From Bacillota bacterium (GTDB taxonomy: Bacteria > Bacillota > Clostridia > Oscillospirales > Acutalibacteraceae): a stretch of DNA of 14,043 nucleotides. Of the stretch, positions 7,152-14,043 are shown piece by piece (the first letter of the stretch is position 1; every line of letters begins with the position of its first letter). The stretch covers positions 1 to 14,043 of the forward strand of contig JAEWBE010000005.1 in assembly GCA_023391275.1 (NCBI GenBank). The letters run 5' to 3'. The notes beneath the pieces were generated by a model. It saw only the letters and a list, made by a program, of their open reading frames with translations. It was not told where the DNA came from and did no database searches. Position numbers and translations under genes: made by a program.

Positions 7152-7882
7152 AGCTACAGTTAAAAAACATATCCAAATCTTTCTATTCCAGAAAAGAGAT
7201 TTTCGACGCGATCAGCGACATAACCATCGATGTTTACGAAAACGAGTTTTTGATCGTTCTGGGGCCGGGGCAGTGCGGTAAAAGCGTTATGCTGAATATC
7301 ATTGCTAATTTGGAAACTCCCACAACAGGTGAAATAATATTTGATGAATCCGCGAAAGACAACATGGGATTCGTATTTCAAAAGACGGCTGTTTTTCCGT
7401 GGAAAACAGTCATGCAAAACGTTGAATTCGGTCTTGAAATAAAAGGAATGAGCAAAAAAGAACGTCAGAAAAAGGCGGAGTACTTCATTGAGCTGGTCGG
7501 ACTGAAAGGATTTGAAAACTCCTACCCCTATCAGCTTTCCGGCGGGATGAAACAGCGTGTGGGAATCGCCCGTGCTTATTGTGTGGACCCGCAAATTCTG
7601 TTGATGGATGAACCTTTTGGCGCGTTGGACGCACAAACCCGCTACCAAATGGAGGAAGAAATTCTTCGTATTTGGGAAACGGAAAAAAGAACGGTTGTTT
7701 TTGTGACCAACAATATTGAAGAAGCTCTCTATTTGGGGGATAGAATTGTTTTATTGAGCAGCTGTCCTGCAAAAGTAAAAGAAATATATGTTCCGGATCT
7801 GCCGCGCCCAAGGAATAATATCGATCCCGCATTTCTGGCTCTTAGGGAAAAGATAGAAGCAAATACGGACTTGGCGCTTTGA
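7121..7882 (+). CDS. ABC importer ATPase 1 (SsuB/TauB type), H-loop His missing
   Basis: This is a 253-residue ATPase for the sulfonate-class importer. Visible motifs are Walker A GPGQCGKS (48-55), Q-loop Gln87, a normal signature LSGGM (139-143) and Walker B ILLMDE ending in catalytic Glu164. The switch histidine that normally follows a V-T in 'VTHD' is replaced: the sequence reads VTNN, with Asn at 197. The start is taken as ATG at 7121, preceded by AGAGGCGG, not an upstream start inside permease 2. The overlap with permease 2 indicates one transcript. It probably pairs with the next ATPase, whose signature motif is degenerate; both defects would fall in the same composite ATP site. Confidence 0.85.
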   Translation: MSVDDKKRSVKLQLKNISKSFYSRKEIFDAISDITIDVYENEFLIVLGPGQCGKSVMLNIIANLETPTTGEIIFDESAKDNMGFVFQKTAVFPWKTVMQNVEFGLEIKGMSKKERQKKAEYFIELVGLKGFENSYPYQLSGGMKQRVGIARAYCVDPQILLMDEPFGALDAQTRYQMEEEILRIWETEKRTVVFVTNNIEEALYLGDRIVLLSSCPAKVKEIYVPDLPRPRNNIDPAFLALREKIEANTDLAL

Positions 7883-7904
7883 TCAGCTAGAATGGGAGGC
7901 ATTT

Positions 7905-8648
7905 ATGAGCGATGATGTAAAGGTTAAGGTAAGGGATCTTACGAAATGCTTTGGCGATTTAAAGGTATTGGACAATATATCATTTGATATTAAAAAAGGT
8001 GAATTCTTGTGCATTGTCGGCCCGACAGGATGTGGCAAAACAACATTTTTGAATTTGCTTACCCGCCTGATTCCGCCGACTTCCGGCGAAATTTTAATTG
8101 ACGGAGTTCCTGCCGATCCTCAAAAACATAATATTTCTTTTGTCTTCCAGGAACCGTCTGCTTTTTCGTGGCTGACGACGCAGGAAAACATTGAATATGG
8201 CTTAAGAATTAAAAAAAGACCAGAGGAAGAAATCAAAAAGCAAAGTGATAAGGTAATTGGGCTGCTGGGGTTGGAACGTTTTCGTAACGCCTACCCTCAT
8301 GAAATGTCTGTCAGCATGGAACAGCGCGTGGTAATCGGCAGAGCGTTTGCAATGAATCCCGACCTGCTGCTGATGGATGAACCGTACGGACAGATGGATA
8401 TCAAAATGCGGTTCTTTCTGGAAGATGAGGTAATCAGGCTTTGGAAGGCAACGGGCAGCACCGTTCTGTTTATTACGCACAATCTGGAGGAAGCTGTTTA
8501 TTTGGCGGAAAGAGTGCTGGTGCTTTCTTCAAAGCCCGCATCCATTAAAGCTGAATTTAACATTGATATGGAACGCCCGCGCAAGGTGTCGGATCCGCGT
8601 TTCATCGAAGTAAGAAAACAAATCACCGACATGATTAAATGGTGGTAA
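7905..8648 (+). CDS. ABC importer ATPase 2 (SsuB/TauB type), degenerate signature
   Basis: This is a 247-residue ATPase, the second of the pair. Walker A GPTGCGKT (39-46), Q-loop Gln82, Walker B LLLMDE (Glu159) and switch His192 (ITHN) are all present. The signature motif, LSGG-type in its partner, reads MSVSM at 134-138, so both signature glycines are lost, and the D-loop is GQMD instead of GALD. A GGGAGG ribosome site precedes the ATG, 22 bp after ATPase 1. With ATPase 1 it should form a heterodimer with one intact and one degenerate nucleotide site. It is the last transport gene; the catabolic genes start 24 bp later. Confidence 0.87.
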   Translation: MSDDVKVKVRDLTKCFGDLKVLDNISFDIKKGEFLCIVGPTGCGKTTFLNLLTRLIPPTSGEILIDGVPADPQKHNISFVFQEPSAFSWLTTQENIEYGLRIKKRPEEEIKKQSDKVIGLLGLERFRNAYPHEMSVSMEQRVVIGRAFAMNPDLLLMDEPYGQMDIKMRFFLEDEVIRLWKATGSTVLFITHNLEEAVYLAERVLVLSSKPASIKAEFNIDMERPRKVSDPRFIEVRKQITDMIKWW

Positions 8649-8672
8649 ATCAAAGAAAGGACAGGACAGAAA

Positions 8673-9443
8673 TTGAGAGAATTAAAAGGGAAACTGGTAG
8701 TAATAACCGGAGGAGCCAGAGGGATTGGCTTTGCGACTGCAAATAAATTTGCAGAAGAAGGCAGCCGCGTTGTTATCGCAGATATTAATATTGAACAGGC
8801 GCAGGAAAGCGCAAAACTTTTACAGGAAAAAGGCGCTGTGTGCTACCCCTTTAAGCTGGATGTCAGCGACACCAAAATGATTGAGCAGTTCTTTGCCGAA
8901 GTAGATGCAAAATGCGGCCAAATTGATATCCTTGTTAACAATGCAGGCATCCAGATCCGCAATCCTTCCATGGATTTTCTGGAGAAGGATTGGGATAAAC
9001 TCATGAGCATTAATCTGAAAGCGGTGTTCTTTTGCAGCCAGCAGGCCGCGCGCCGTATGAAGGGAAGGGGAGGCGTTATTGTAAACATTTCCTCCGGAAC
9101 TTCCACGCAGACAACACCCGGCAGAGCGCCCTATGTCATCAGCAAAGCAGGCGTAAATGCATTGACAGCGGTGCTCGCCTCCGAATGGGCGCAGGATAAT
9201 ATCCGCGTTAATGCGGTGGCCCCGGGCTGGATCATGACAGAAATGCTGAAAGACGGAATGCGTATTGGAATCGTGAACGATAAGCAGCTGATGTCTGCAA
9301 TTCCAATGAAACGCTATGCAACGATGGACGAAATCGCAGATGCGGCGGTTTATTTAGGCTCCGGTAATGCAAGCTATGTGACCGGTCAAACCTTGTTTGT
9401 GGATGGCGGATGGAGCTCGCTGGGATTACCGCAGGATGTTTGA
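8673..9443 (+). CDS. Short-chain dehydrogenase/reductase (NAD-type)
   Basis: This 256-residue classical SDR is probably a cytoplasmic sugar/polyol or hydroxyacid dehydrogenase. The nucleotide-binding motif TGGARGIG is at 12-19, NNAG at 89-92, and the catalytic tetrad Asn114, Ser141, Tyr154 and Lys158 is complete. The acidic residue Asp37 after the second strand favours NAD(H) over NADP(H). The C-terminal VTGQTLFVDGG is standard for the family. The start is TTG at 8673, preceded by AAAGGACAGGA; the first in-frame ATG is far inside the fold. It opens the catabolic part of the operon, so it probably oxidises the imported substrate or reduces an aldehyde product. The exact substrate is unknown. 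Confidence 0.87.
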   Translation: MRELKGKLVVITGGARGIGFATANKFAEEGSRVVIADINIEQAQESAKLLQEKGAVCYPFKLDVSDTKMIEQFFAEVDAKCGQIDILVNNAGIQIRNPSMDFLEKDWDKLMSINLKAVFFCSQQAARRMKGRGGVIVNISSGTSTQTTPGRAPYVISKAGVNALTAVLASEWAQDNIRVNAVAPGWIMTEMLKDGMRIGIVNDKQLMSAIPMKRYATMDEIADAAVYLGSGNASYVTGQTLFVDGGWSSLGLPQDV

Positions 9444-9472
9444 ATACAAGTGACGAAACGGAGGAAAACAGA

Positions 9473-10333
9473 ATGAAATTGAATTATAGCGCTGCGCAAT
9501 TGAAAAAAACAGCGCAGCAGCTCAGGCTGGATATGGTTGAAAGCCTATACCAGGCTGGCTCGGGCCATCCCGGCGGTTCGCTTTCTATTGCCGAACTGAT
9601 GAGTGTGCTTTTTTTCCACGAGATGGATATTGATCCGAAGAACCCGGGCTGGGAAGATCGGGATCGCTTTGTCCTTTCAAAAGGCCATGCTGCGCCCGCT
9701 TATTACGCGGCGCTGGCTAATCGCGGATATTTTGACAGGGATATCTTAAAAACATTAAGAAAAACCGACAGTATCCTGCAGGGGCATCCCGACCGCAAAA
9801 AAGTCCCCGGTGTGGATATGTCCACCGGTTCGCTCGGCCAGGGGATCTCCGCGGCCTGCGGAATGGCATATTACGGCAAGGACCGAAACAAGGACTTTCA
9901 TGTTTACTGTATCCTGGGGGACGGGGAACTGCAGGAAGGCCAGGTTTGGGAGGCCGCTATGAGCGCGGGCCATTTTAAACTGAACCATCTTATCGCCTTT
10001 CTGGACAACAACAATCTTCAAATTGACGGCAGCGTTGATAAAGTAATGTCGGTCTATCCCTTACGGGAGAAATTTGAAGCGTTCAATTGGAATGTTTTGG
10101 AGATAGACGGAAACTGTGTTGAAGAAATCCTGAAGGCCGTCCAGGAGGCAAAACAGTGTGAAGACAAGCCCACCATAATTATCTGCAAAACAGTCAAGGG
10201 AAAAGGCGTATCTTTCATGGAAAATCAGGCGGGATGGCATGGAACGACAATCAATGAGGAGCAGTATAAAATCGCGGTTCGCGAACTGACGGAGCAGCTT
10301 TCCGATGCGGAGAAAGGATGTTTGGAGCAATGA
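9473..10333 (+). CDS. Transketolase, N-terminal (thiamine diphosphate pyrophosphate-binding) subunit
   Basis: This 286-residue protein is the N-terminal half of a split transketolase, which moves a two-carbon ketol unit between sugars using thiamine diphosphate. Visible are SGHPGGS (about 29-35), GHAAPA, STGSLGQGIS, the metal/diphosphate motif GDGE... ending in DNNN, and the substrate-channel WHGT near the C-terminus. The ATG at 9473 follows GGAGG; an in-frame extension upstream would run into the SDR gene and is not used. Its stop overlaps the start of the C-subunit gene. Split transketolases are common in Firmicutes and archaea, both as housekeeping enzymes and in specialised sugar pathways such as apiose and sulfoquinovose breakdown. 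Placement in a substrate operon suggests a dedicated role. Confidence 0.9.
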   Translation: MKLNYSAAQLKKTAQQLRLDMVESLYQAGSGHPGGSLSIAELMSVLFFHEMDIDPKNPGWEDRDRFVLSKGHAAPAYYAALANRGYFDRDILKTLRKTDSILQGHPDRKKVPGVDMSTGSLGQGISAACGMAYYGKDRNKDFHVYCILGDGELQEGQVWEAAMSAGHFKLNHLIAFLDNNNLQIDGSVDKVMSVYPLREKFEAFNWNVLEIDGNCVEEILKAVQEAKQCEDKPTIIICKTVKGKGVSFMENQAGWHGTTINEEQYKIAVRELTEQLSDAEKGCLEQ

Positions 10334-11274
10334 ATTCAACAAGAGAAGCTTATGGCACCGCGTTGGCGGAACTGGGTGAAAAGTACGATTTTTATGTGAT
10401 GGATGCCGACCTGTCGAAAGCGACCCAAACCATCCACTTCGCAAAGAAATACCCGGAAAGATTTATTGATATGGGCATTGCGGAATCAAATATGCTTGGC
10501 TATGCGGCGGGGATTTCTACCTGCGGGATTCCTGTTTTCGCAAGTACCTTCGCGGCTTTTGCGGCAGGCAGAGGATATGATCAGGTCAGAAACAGCATAG
10601 CATACCCGAAATGCAATGTGAAAATCGGCGCGACCCATGCGGGCATTCTGATTGGGCCCGACGGCGGCTCCCATCAGTGCATTGAAGACATTGCCCTGAT
10701 GCGCGCCGTACCGAACATGACGGTTCTTTGCCCCTGCGATACGGCGCAGACAAAGGCCTGTGTAAAAGCGGCACTGGAGCATGACGGGCCGGTTTACATG
10801 CGCTTTGGGCGTTTGGGAACGCCGGAAGTGTACGATTCGGAAAAGGAATTCGAATTTACGATCGGGCGCGGGTACGTTGTGCGTGAAGGCGTGGATCTGA
10901 CAATTGTCGCAATCGGCGATATGGTCAGCAAGGCGTTGAAGGCCGCGGAAATTCTGGAGAAAAAGGGCCTTCAGGCCATGGTGGTGGATATGGCCTCCAT
11001 CAAGCCGATCGATGAGAAACTGCTTGTGGAATGCGCGGCGAAAACCGGATGCTTTGTTACGGCGGAGGATCACAATGTGATGGGCGGACTTGGCGGCGCG
11101 GTCAGTGAAGTGCTTGCGAAGAATCATCCCTGCCCGATACAGATGGTCGGCTTGCAGGATGTATTCGGACGTTCCGGCAATCCCCAGGAGCTTGCCGCGC
11201 TTTTCGGCATTGATGAAAATGCGATTGTTCGGGCGGCGGAAACGGTGATTGACAGGAAAGAAGGAGCCGTATGA
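10330..11274 (+). CDS. Transketolase, C-terminal subunit
   Basis: This 314-residue partner of the preceding gene carries the pyrimidine-binding and C-terminal domains. Catalytic Glu52 (GIAE), THAG, the D of GPDGGSHQ and Arg in MRFGR are all present. In the DADLSKAT segment Ala31 occupies the place of the Ser usual in split transketolases (SKST), equivalent by my alignment to the phosphate-contacting Ser385 of E. coli TktA. ATG 10330 gives an ATGA overlap with the N subunit and a GGAG site 2 bp upstream; an alternative in-frame ATG at 10318 has GGAG 5 bp upstream, so the start is uncertain by four codons. The gene overlaps the next one by 4 bp. Confidence 0.88.
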   Translation: MNSTREAYGTALAELGEKYDFYVMDADLSKATQTIHFAKKYPERFIDMGIAESNMLGYAAGISTCGIPVFASTFAAFAAGRGYDQVRNSIAYPKCNVKIGATHAGILIGPDGGSHQCIEDIALMRAVPNMTVLCPCDTAQTKACVKAALEHDGPVYMRFGRLGTPEVYDSEKEFEFTIGRGYVVREGVDLTIVAIGDMVSKALKAAEILEKKGLQAMVVDMASIKPIDEKLLVECAAKTGCFVTAEDHNVMGGLGGAVSEVLAKNHPCPIQMVGLQDVFGRSGNPQELAALFGIDENAIVRAAETVIDRKEGAV

Positions 11275-12290
11275 AAAGCATTGTATTCCGTGAACCGAAC
11301 CGGGCGGTGTTGGAAGAACGGGATATACCCTCCTGCAAAAAGGGAGAAGTACTTCTCAAACTGATCTGCTCCGGCGTATGCGGTACGGATATCCAGGTTT
11401 TTATGGGTAGAAACAAATTCATGAAGTTCCCCGTGGTTCCTCTTCATGAAGGAATTGCAAAAGTGTGTGAGGTGTCGGAAGGGGTTTCCGGTTTATCCAA
11501 AGGAGATTTGGTGGCGGTACGGCCTATTTTAAACTGCGGCGTTTGCCGCTCCTGTAAAAACGGCAGAGAAAACGCATGTGAATCCTTTACCTGCCTGGGG
11601 GTGCAGACAGACGGACTGGGCAGTGAGTACGTGACCATCGACCGGCAGTTCGTACATAAAATTTCCAAAGGAGTCGATTTGGACAAAGCGGTTTTGATTG
11701 AACCGTTTGCGGTCGGCGTGCATGCCGCAAGACGCGGACGTGTTGCGAACCAAAATGTTATGGTGATCGGCGGGGGAACCATCGGCAATTTTACGGCTCA
11801 GGCGGCGAAACTGCTTGGGGCGAAGCGCGTGGCAATCTGTGACATCAGTGAAGATAAGATCCGAATTGCCCATGAGTCAGGCATCGATTGTCCCGTGAAT
11901 ACCTCCGGGAAAAGTTTCAGGGAAGCCTCCGCGGAAGCTTTTGGGGACGAAGCCACAGACGTCATCATCGACTGCGTCGGCGCGAAAACGATACTTCCCC
12001 AAATTCTTGACACGGCATGGAAAGTCAGCACCGTAGTAATTGTTGGCAATTACAGTGAAAAGGCGGAAATCGATGTAACCAAAATCCAGCGCAATGAGCT
12101 GGACGTGTTCGGCTGCATTACTTATACAAAAGCTGATTTTGAAACGGCTGTGCAATTTATTGAAGAGGATAAAGTTTATACGAAAGGCTTTATCACCGGA
12201 AGATATCCGATGTCGGATATCCAGAACGCAATGGAAAACGCCGTCCGGATGAGAGGCGTAAATATGAAGACAGTAATAGAATTTGAGTAG
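11271..12290 (+). CDS. Zinc-dependent alcohol/polyol dehydrogenase (MDR family)
   Basis: This 339-residue medium-chain dehydrogenase resembles sorbitol and threonine dehydrogenases. Catalytic zinc ligands are Cys37 (GVCGTD), His59 with Glu60, and probably Glu144. The structural zinc set Cys89, Cys92, Cys95 and Cys103 is complete. The Rossmann motif GGGTIG (167-172) and Asp191 at the end of the next strand point to NAD(H). The usual Gly-His-Glu at the catalytic site reads Leu-His-Glu, a mild oddity. It starts within an ATGA overlap with the transketolase gene. In this operon it probably interconverts a polyol or hydroxyl group and a ketone; the substrate is unknown. Confidence 0.87.
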   Translation: MKSIVFREPNRAVLEERDIPSCKKGEVLLKLICSGVCGTDIQVFMGRNKFMKFPVVPLHEGIAKVCEVSEGVSGLSKGDLVAVRPILNCGVCRSCKNGRENACESFTCLGVQTDGLGSEYVTIDRQFVHKISKGVDLDKAVLIEPFAVGVHAARRGRVANQNVMVIGGGTIGNFTAQAAKLLGAKRVAICDISEDKIRIAHESGIDCPVNTSGKSFREASAEAFGDEATDVIIDCVGAKTILPQILDTAWKVSTVVIVGNYSEKAEIDVTKIQRNELDVFGCITYTKADFETAVQFIEEDKVYTKGFITGRYPMSDIQNAMENAVRMRGVNMKTVIEFE

Positions 12291-12304
12291 GAGGGAAGAG
12301 ACGA

Positions 12305-12970
12305 ATGTACCACATTTCACCTTCGTTACTTTGCGCTGATTTCTTAAATATGGGCAGGAACATTGAAGAGTTGAATCAGCTGGGCGTGGACTGGTTCCAT
12401 CTGGATGTGATGGACGGCAGCTTTGTACCCAATTTCGCGATTGGGACCGACGCCATTTCCGCTATGAAAAAGATTGCCAAATATCCTCTTTATGCACACC
12501 TTATGGCGGTGCATCCCGAAAATCATGTGGAGCCGTTTGCAAAGCTGGGAGTGGAATATTTTTGCTTCCATTTTGAGACGACACAAAATCCATTCCGTCT
12601 TTGCCAGCAAATCAGGCAGTGCGGAATGAAACCCGCCGTCGCGCTGAACCCTGTTACTCCGGTAGGAATGCTGGAAAACTTAATCGAATATGTGGACGCT
12701 GTAACTTTGATGTCGATCGAGCCCGGATTTTCAGGTCAAAGCTTCCTTCCTTTCATGTATGAAAAAATCGGGGAGTTAAAGTCCCTGATTGGAAGCAGGC
12801 CGGTCATGATAGAAGTGGACGGCGGCGTAAACAATGAAATTGCGCAAAAATGCATGGATGCCGGGTGTGATGTTGTAGTCGGGGGCTATTTTACGCTGTT
12901 TCAAAAACAAGGAAGCATCACATCCAACTATGCTTCTTTTATGAATGACGTGAGGAGGGTTAACAAATGA
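12305..12970 (+). CDS. Ribulose-phosphate 3-epimerase homologue with altered phosphate loop
   Basis: This 221-residue TIM-barrel protein belongs to the ribulose-phosphate/allulose-phosphate 3-epimerase family. Metal ligands His32, Asp34, His65 and Asp172 are present, including both catalytic aspartates, so C3 epimerisation chemistry should remain. The loop after Gly172-type DGG is normal, but the last phosphate-binding loop, usually AGSA or GTSG, reads GGYFT at 193-197, putting Tyr and Phe where small phosphate-binding residues lie. The loop length matches allulose-6-phosphate epimerase better than the housekeeping enzyme. An AGGAGGG site precedes the ATG. It overlaps the AraD-like gene by 4 bp. 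A non-phosphate ketose substrate is a reasonable inference; the housekeeping enzyme is presumably encoded elsewhere. Confidence 0.85.
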   Translation: MYHISPSLLCADFLNMGRNIEELNQLGVDWFHLDVMDGSFVPNFAIGTDAISAMKKIAKYPLYAHLMAVHPENHVEPFAKLGVEYFCFHFETTQNPFRLCQQIRQCGMKPAVALNPVTPVGMLENLIEYVDAVTLMSIEPGFSGQSFLPFMYEKIGELKSLIGSRPVMIEVDGGVNNEIAQKCMDAGCDVVVGGYFTLFQKQGSITSNYASFMNDVRRVNK

Positions 12971-13692
12971 ATTTGCAGGAATTAAAAGAAATGGTGGTAA
13001 AAGCCAATAAAGAGCTGCCAAAAAAAGAACTCGTAAAGTATTCGTGGGGCAATGTGAGCGCCATCGACCGGGAAAATAACCTGATTGTGATAAAGCCTGT
13101 CGGTATTCCTTACGATGAACTTACAGTGGAAAATGTCAGCGTGGTCGACCTGGAAGGCAAAATCCTGGAAGGCCCTTTGAATCCGTCCGTTGATTTGGAC
13201 ATTCACCGCGCGCTTTACAATAATTTTGAAAATGTCGGTGCAATCGTGCATACCCACTCCACCTATGCCGCGGTATTGGCACAGCTGCACAGGCCGCTTC
13301 CCTGTTTCGGCACGACTCATGCGGATTATTTTGCCGGGGAAGTACCGTGCGTCGGGGAATTGACGGAGGGGGAAGTACAGGGCCAATATGAATGGAATAC
13401 CGGCATGGCGATTGTCCGTTATTTTCAGGAACACCGGATTTCGCCTTCGGATATTCCTGCGGCGCTTTCTCCGGGACACGGCCCCTTTACATGGGGAAAC
13501 GATGTGTGGGATGCGGTGCATAAAGCGGTTGTGCTGGAAGAAGTCTGCAAAATGGCGGTGGAGATGTACAGCATATCCCCCAATCCGCAACCGCTGCCGG
13601 GCTATATGCTGGAACGTCATTTTTACCGTAAGCACGGTGCCAATGCCTATTTTAACAACGATGATTACGGAGCAGGCATGATTAAAAGGTAA
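12967..13692 (+). CDS. AraD/class II aldolase homologue lacking key phosphate and acid/base residues
   Basis: This 241-residue protein aligns end to end with L-ribulose-5-phosphate 4-epimerase AraD of E. coli. The Zn ligands His95, His97 and His171 and the residues Asp76 and Asp120 are kept at identical numbers. Three important positions differ: the phosphate-binding Ser44 is Val45, Ser75 is Val75, and the catalytic Tyr229 is Phe229. These comparisons use the E. coli sequence from memory. The protein probably still does enediolate or retro-aldol chemistry at zinc, but on a compound without the usual phosphate, and plain AraD activity is doubtful. It starts in an ATGA overlap with the epimerase homologue, with GAGGAGGG upstream. 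The last ~10 residues extend beyond AraD. Confidence 0.85.
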   Translation: MNLQELKEMVVKANKELPKKELVKYSWGNVSAIDRENNLIVIKPVGIPYDELTVENVSVVDLEGKILEGPLNPSVDLDIHRALYNNFENVGAIVHTHSTYAAVLAQLHRPLPCFGTTHADYFAGEVPCVGELTEGEVQGQYEWNTGMAIVRYFQEHRISPSDIPAALSPGHGPFTWGNDVWDAVHKAVVLEEVCKMAVEMYSISPNPQPLPGYMLERHFYRKHGANAYFNNDDYGAGMIKR

Positions 13693-13706
13693 GGAAAGAA
13701 TTTTAT

Positions 13707-14043
13707 ATGAAATATGTTTTTGTAAATCTAAAAAGATTTGATATCCCCAAAAGCCAGGATGGCCTGAACGCCATTGCTTTGCCGAATCAATGGGGAGCTT
13801 ATATTATAGAAAATATACAGGACAAACTCGCGCGCTTTGGCAATCGTCTGGAATGTGCCGTGTTTTTTCCGGAGGCGCATTTAATCGGTGCGGTTCAAAG
13901 CAAATCAGCCGGCAGCAGAATTCAAATCGGCTGTCAGGGGGTATTCCGCAAGGACGCGGAGAAGGGGAAAAATTTTGGCGCGTTCACTACCAACAGAACT
14001 GCGAAATCAGTTGCGGCACTCGGATGTGAATATACCATTATCG
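13707..14043 (+). CDS. Triosephosphate isomerase homologue (3' end outside window)
   Basis: The first 112 residues of a TIM-barrel isomerase are present; the gene runs off the window. The N-terminal strand ends in NLK (Lys9), matching the Asn-x-Lys of triosephosphate isomerase, and GAFTTNRTAKSVAALGCEYTII matches the region just before the catalytic His segment of that family. The catalytic His and Glu lie beyond the end and cannot be checked. An AAGGAAAG site precedes the ATG, 14 bp after the AraD-like stop. The spacer-rich N-terminus differs from housekeeping enzymes, so this looks like a paralogue of the kind used for tetrulose phosphates or similar ketoses; the substrate is unknown. Confidence 0.75.
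   Translation, partial: MKYVFVNLKRFDIPKSQDGLNAIALPNQWGAYIIENIQDKLARFGNRLECAVFFPEAHLIGAVQSKSAGSRIQIGCQGVFRKDAEKGKNFGAFTTNRTAKSVAALGCEYTII

Noticed and set aside
12982..13635. A 217-codon antisense frame under the AraD homologue, and a 213-codon one at 10486-11127
   Set aside because: Both run opposite to well-supported genes with clear ribosome sites and family motifs; their translations show no family features.
8673..14043. Direct assignment to the published sulfo-transketolase pathway
   Set aside because: A split transketolase and an SDR fit, but no sulfoquinovosidase or dedicated isomerase of that pathway is seen, and the AraD, epimerase and TIM homologues are not part of it as far as I know.
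1..14043. tRNA, rRNA, CRISPR, insertion sequence or phage features
   Set aside because: I looked for repeats, terminal inverted repeats, transposase motifs and tRNA-like cloverleafs and saw none that could be supported.

Overview
The window looks like chromosomal DNA of a low-to-mid GC Firmicute, most likely a Clostridia/Oscillospiraceae-type anaerobe. Strong AGGAGG-type ribosome sites, ATGA stop/start overlaps, a Gram-positive-style lipoprotein and the gene families all fit this. No mobile element, phage gene, tRNA, rRNA or CRISPR array was seen.

Two operons diverge from a 982-bp intergenic region (3278-4259). The leftward operon encodes LarC1 (nickel-pincer cofactor protein, N-terminal domain only), a large LarA-family nickel-dependent 2-hydroxyacid racemase/epimerase, and a TauE/SafE-type exporter. 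It ends at a strong 20-bp hairpin at 12-57. The rightward operon encodes a complete ABC importer of the sulfonate/NMT1 class: a lipoprotein binding protein, two different permeases and two different ATPases. Catabolic genes follow almost without gaps: a short-chain dehydrogenase, a two-subunit transketolase, a zinc alcohol dehydrogenase, a ribulose-phosphate-3-epimerase homologue, an AraD homologue and the start of a triosephosphate-isomerase homologue, cut by the window end.

The intergenic region carries two related palindromes (3375-3394 and 4086-4105, 16/20 identical). One lies just upstream of each candidate promoter, so one LacI-type regulator may control both operons. The right half of the same palindrome reappears as the first ten bases of the window. 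A second, upstream promoter (3886-3913) would give the importer operon a ~340-nt leader with nested complementarity and an imperfect tandem repeat.

The most interesting point is biochemical. The operon resembles a pentose-phosphate/tetrose-phosphate toolkit but has no kinase in view. Its AraD homologue has valine at two positions where E. coli AraD uses phosphate-binding serines, and has lost the catalytic Tyr229. The epimerase homologue has Gly-Tyr-Phe in place of the small residues that normally hold phosphate. The transketolase C subunit has Ala where a phosphate-contacting Ser is usual. Together with a sulfonate-type importer and a TauE-type exporter, this suggests a pathway for a sugar-like compound whose anionic end is not phosphate, perhaps a sulfonated sugar. 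That pathway is an inference; the residues and gene order are read from the sequence.
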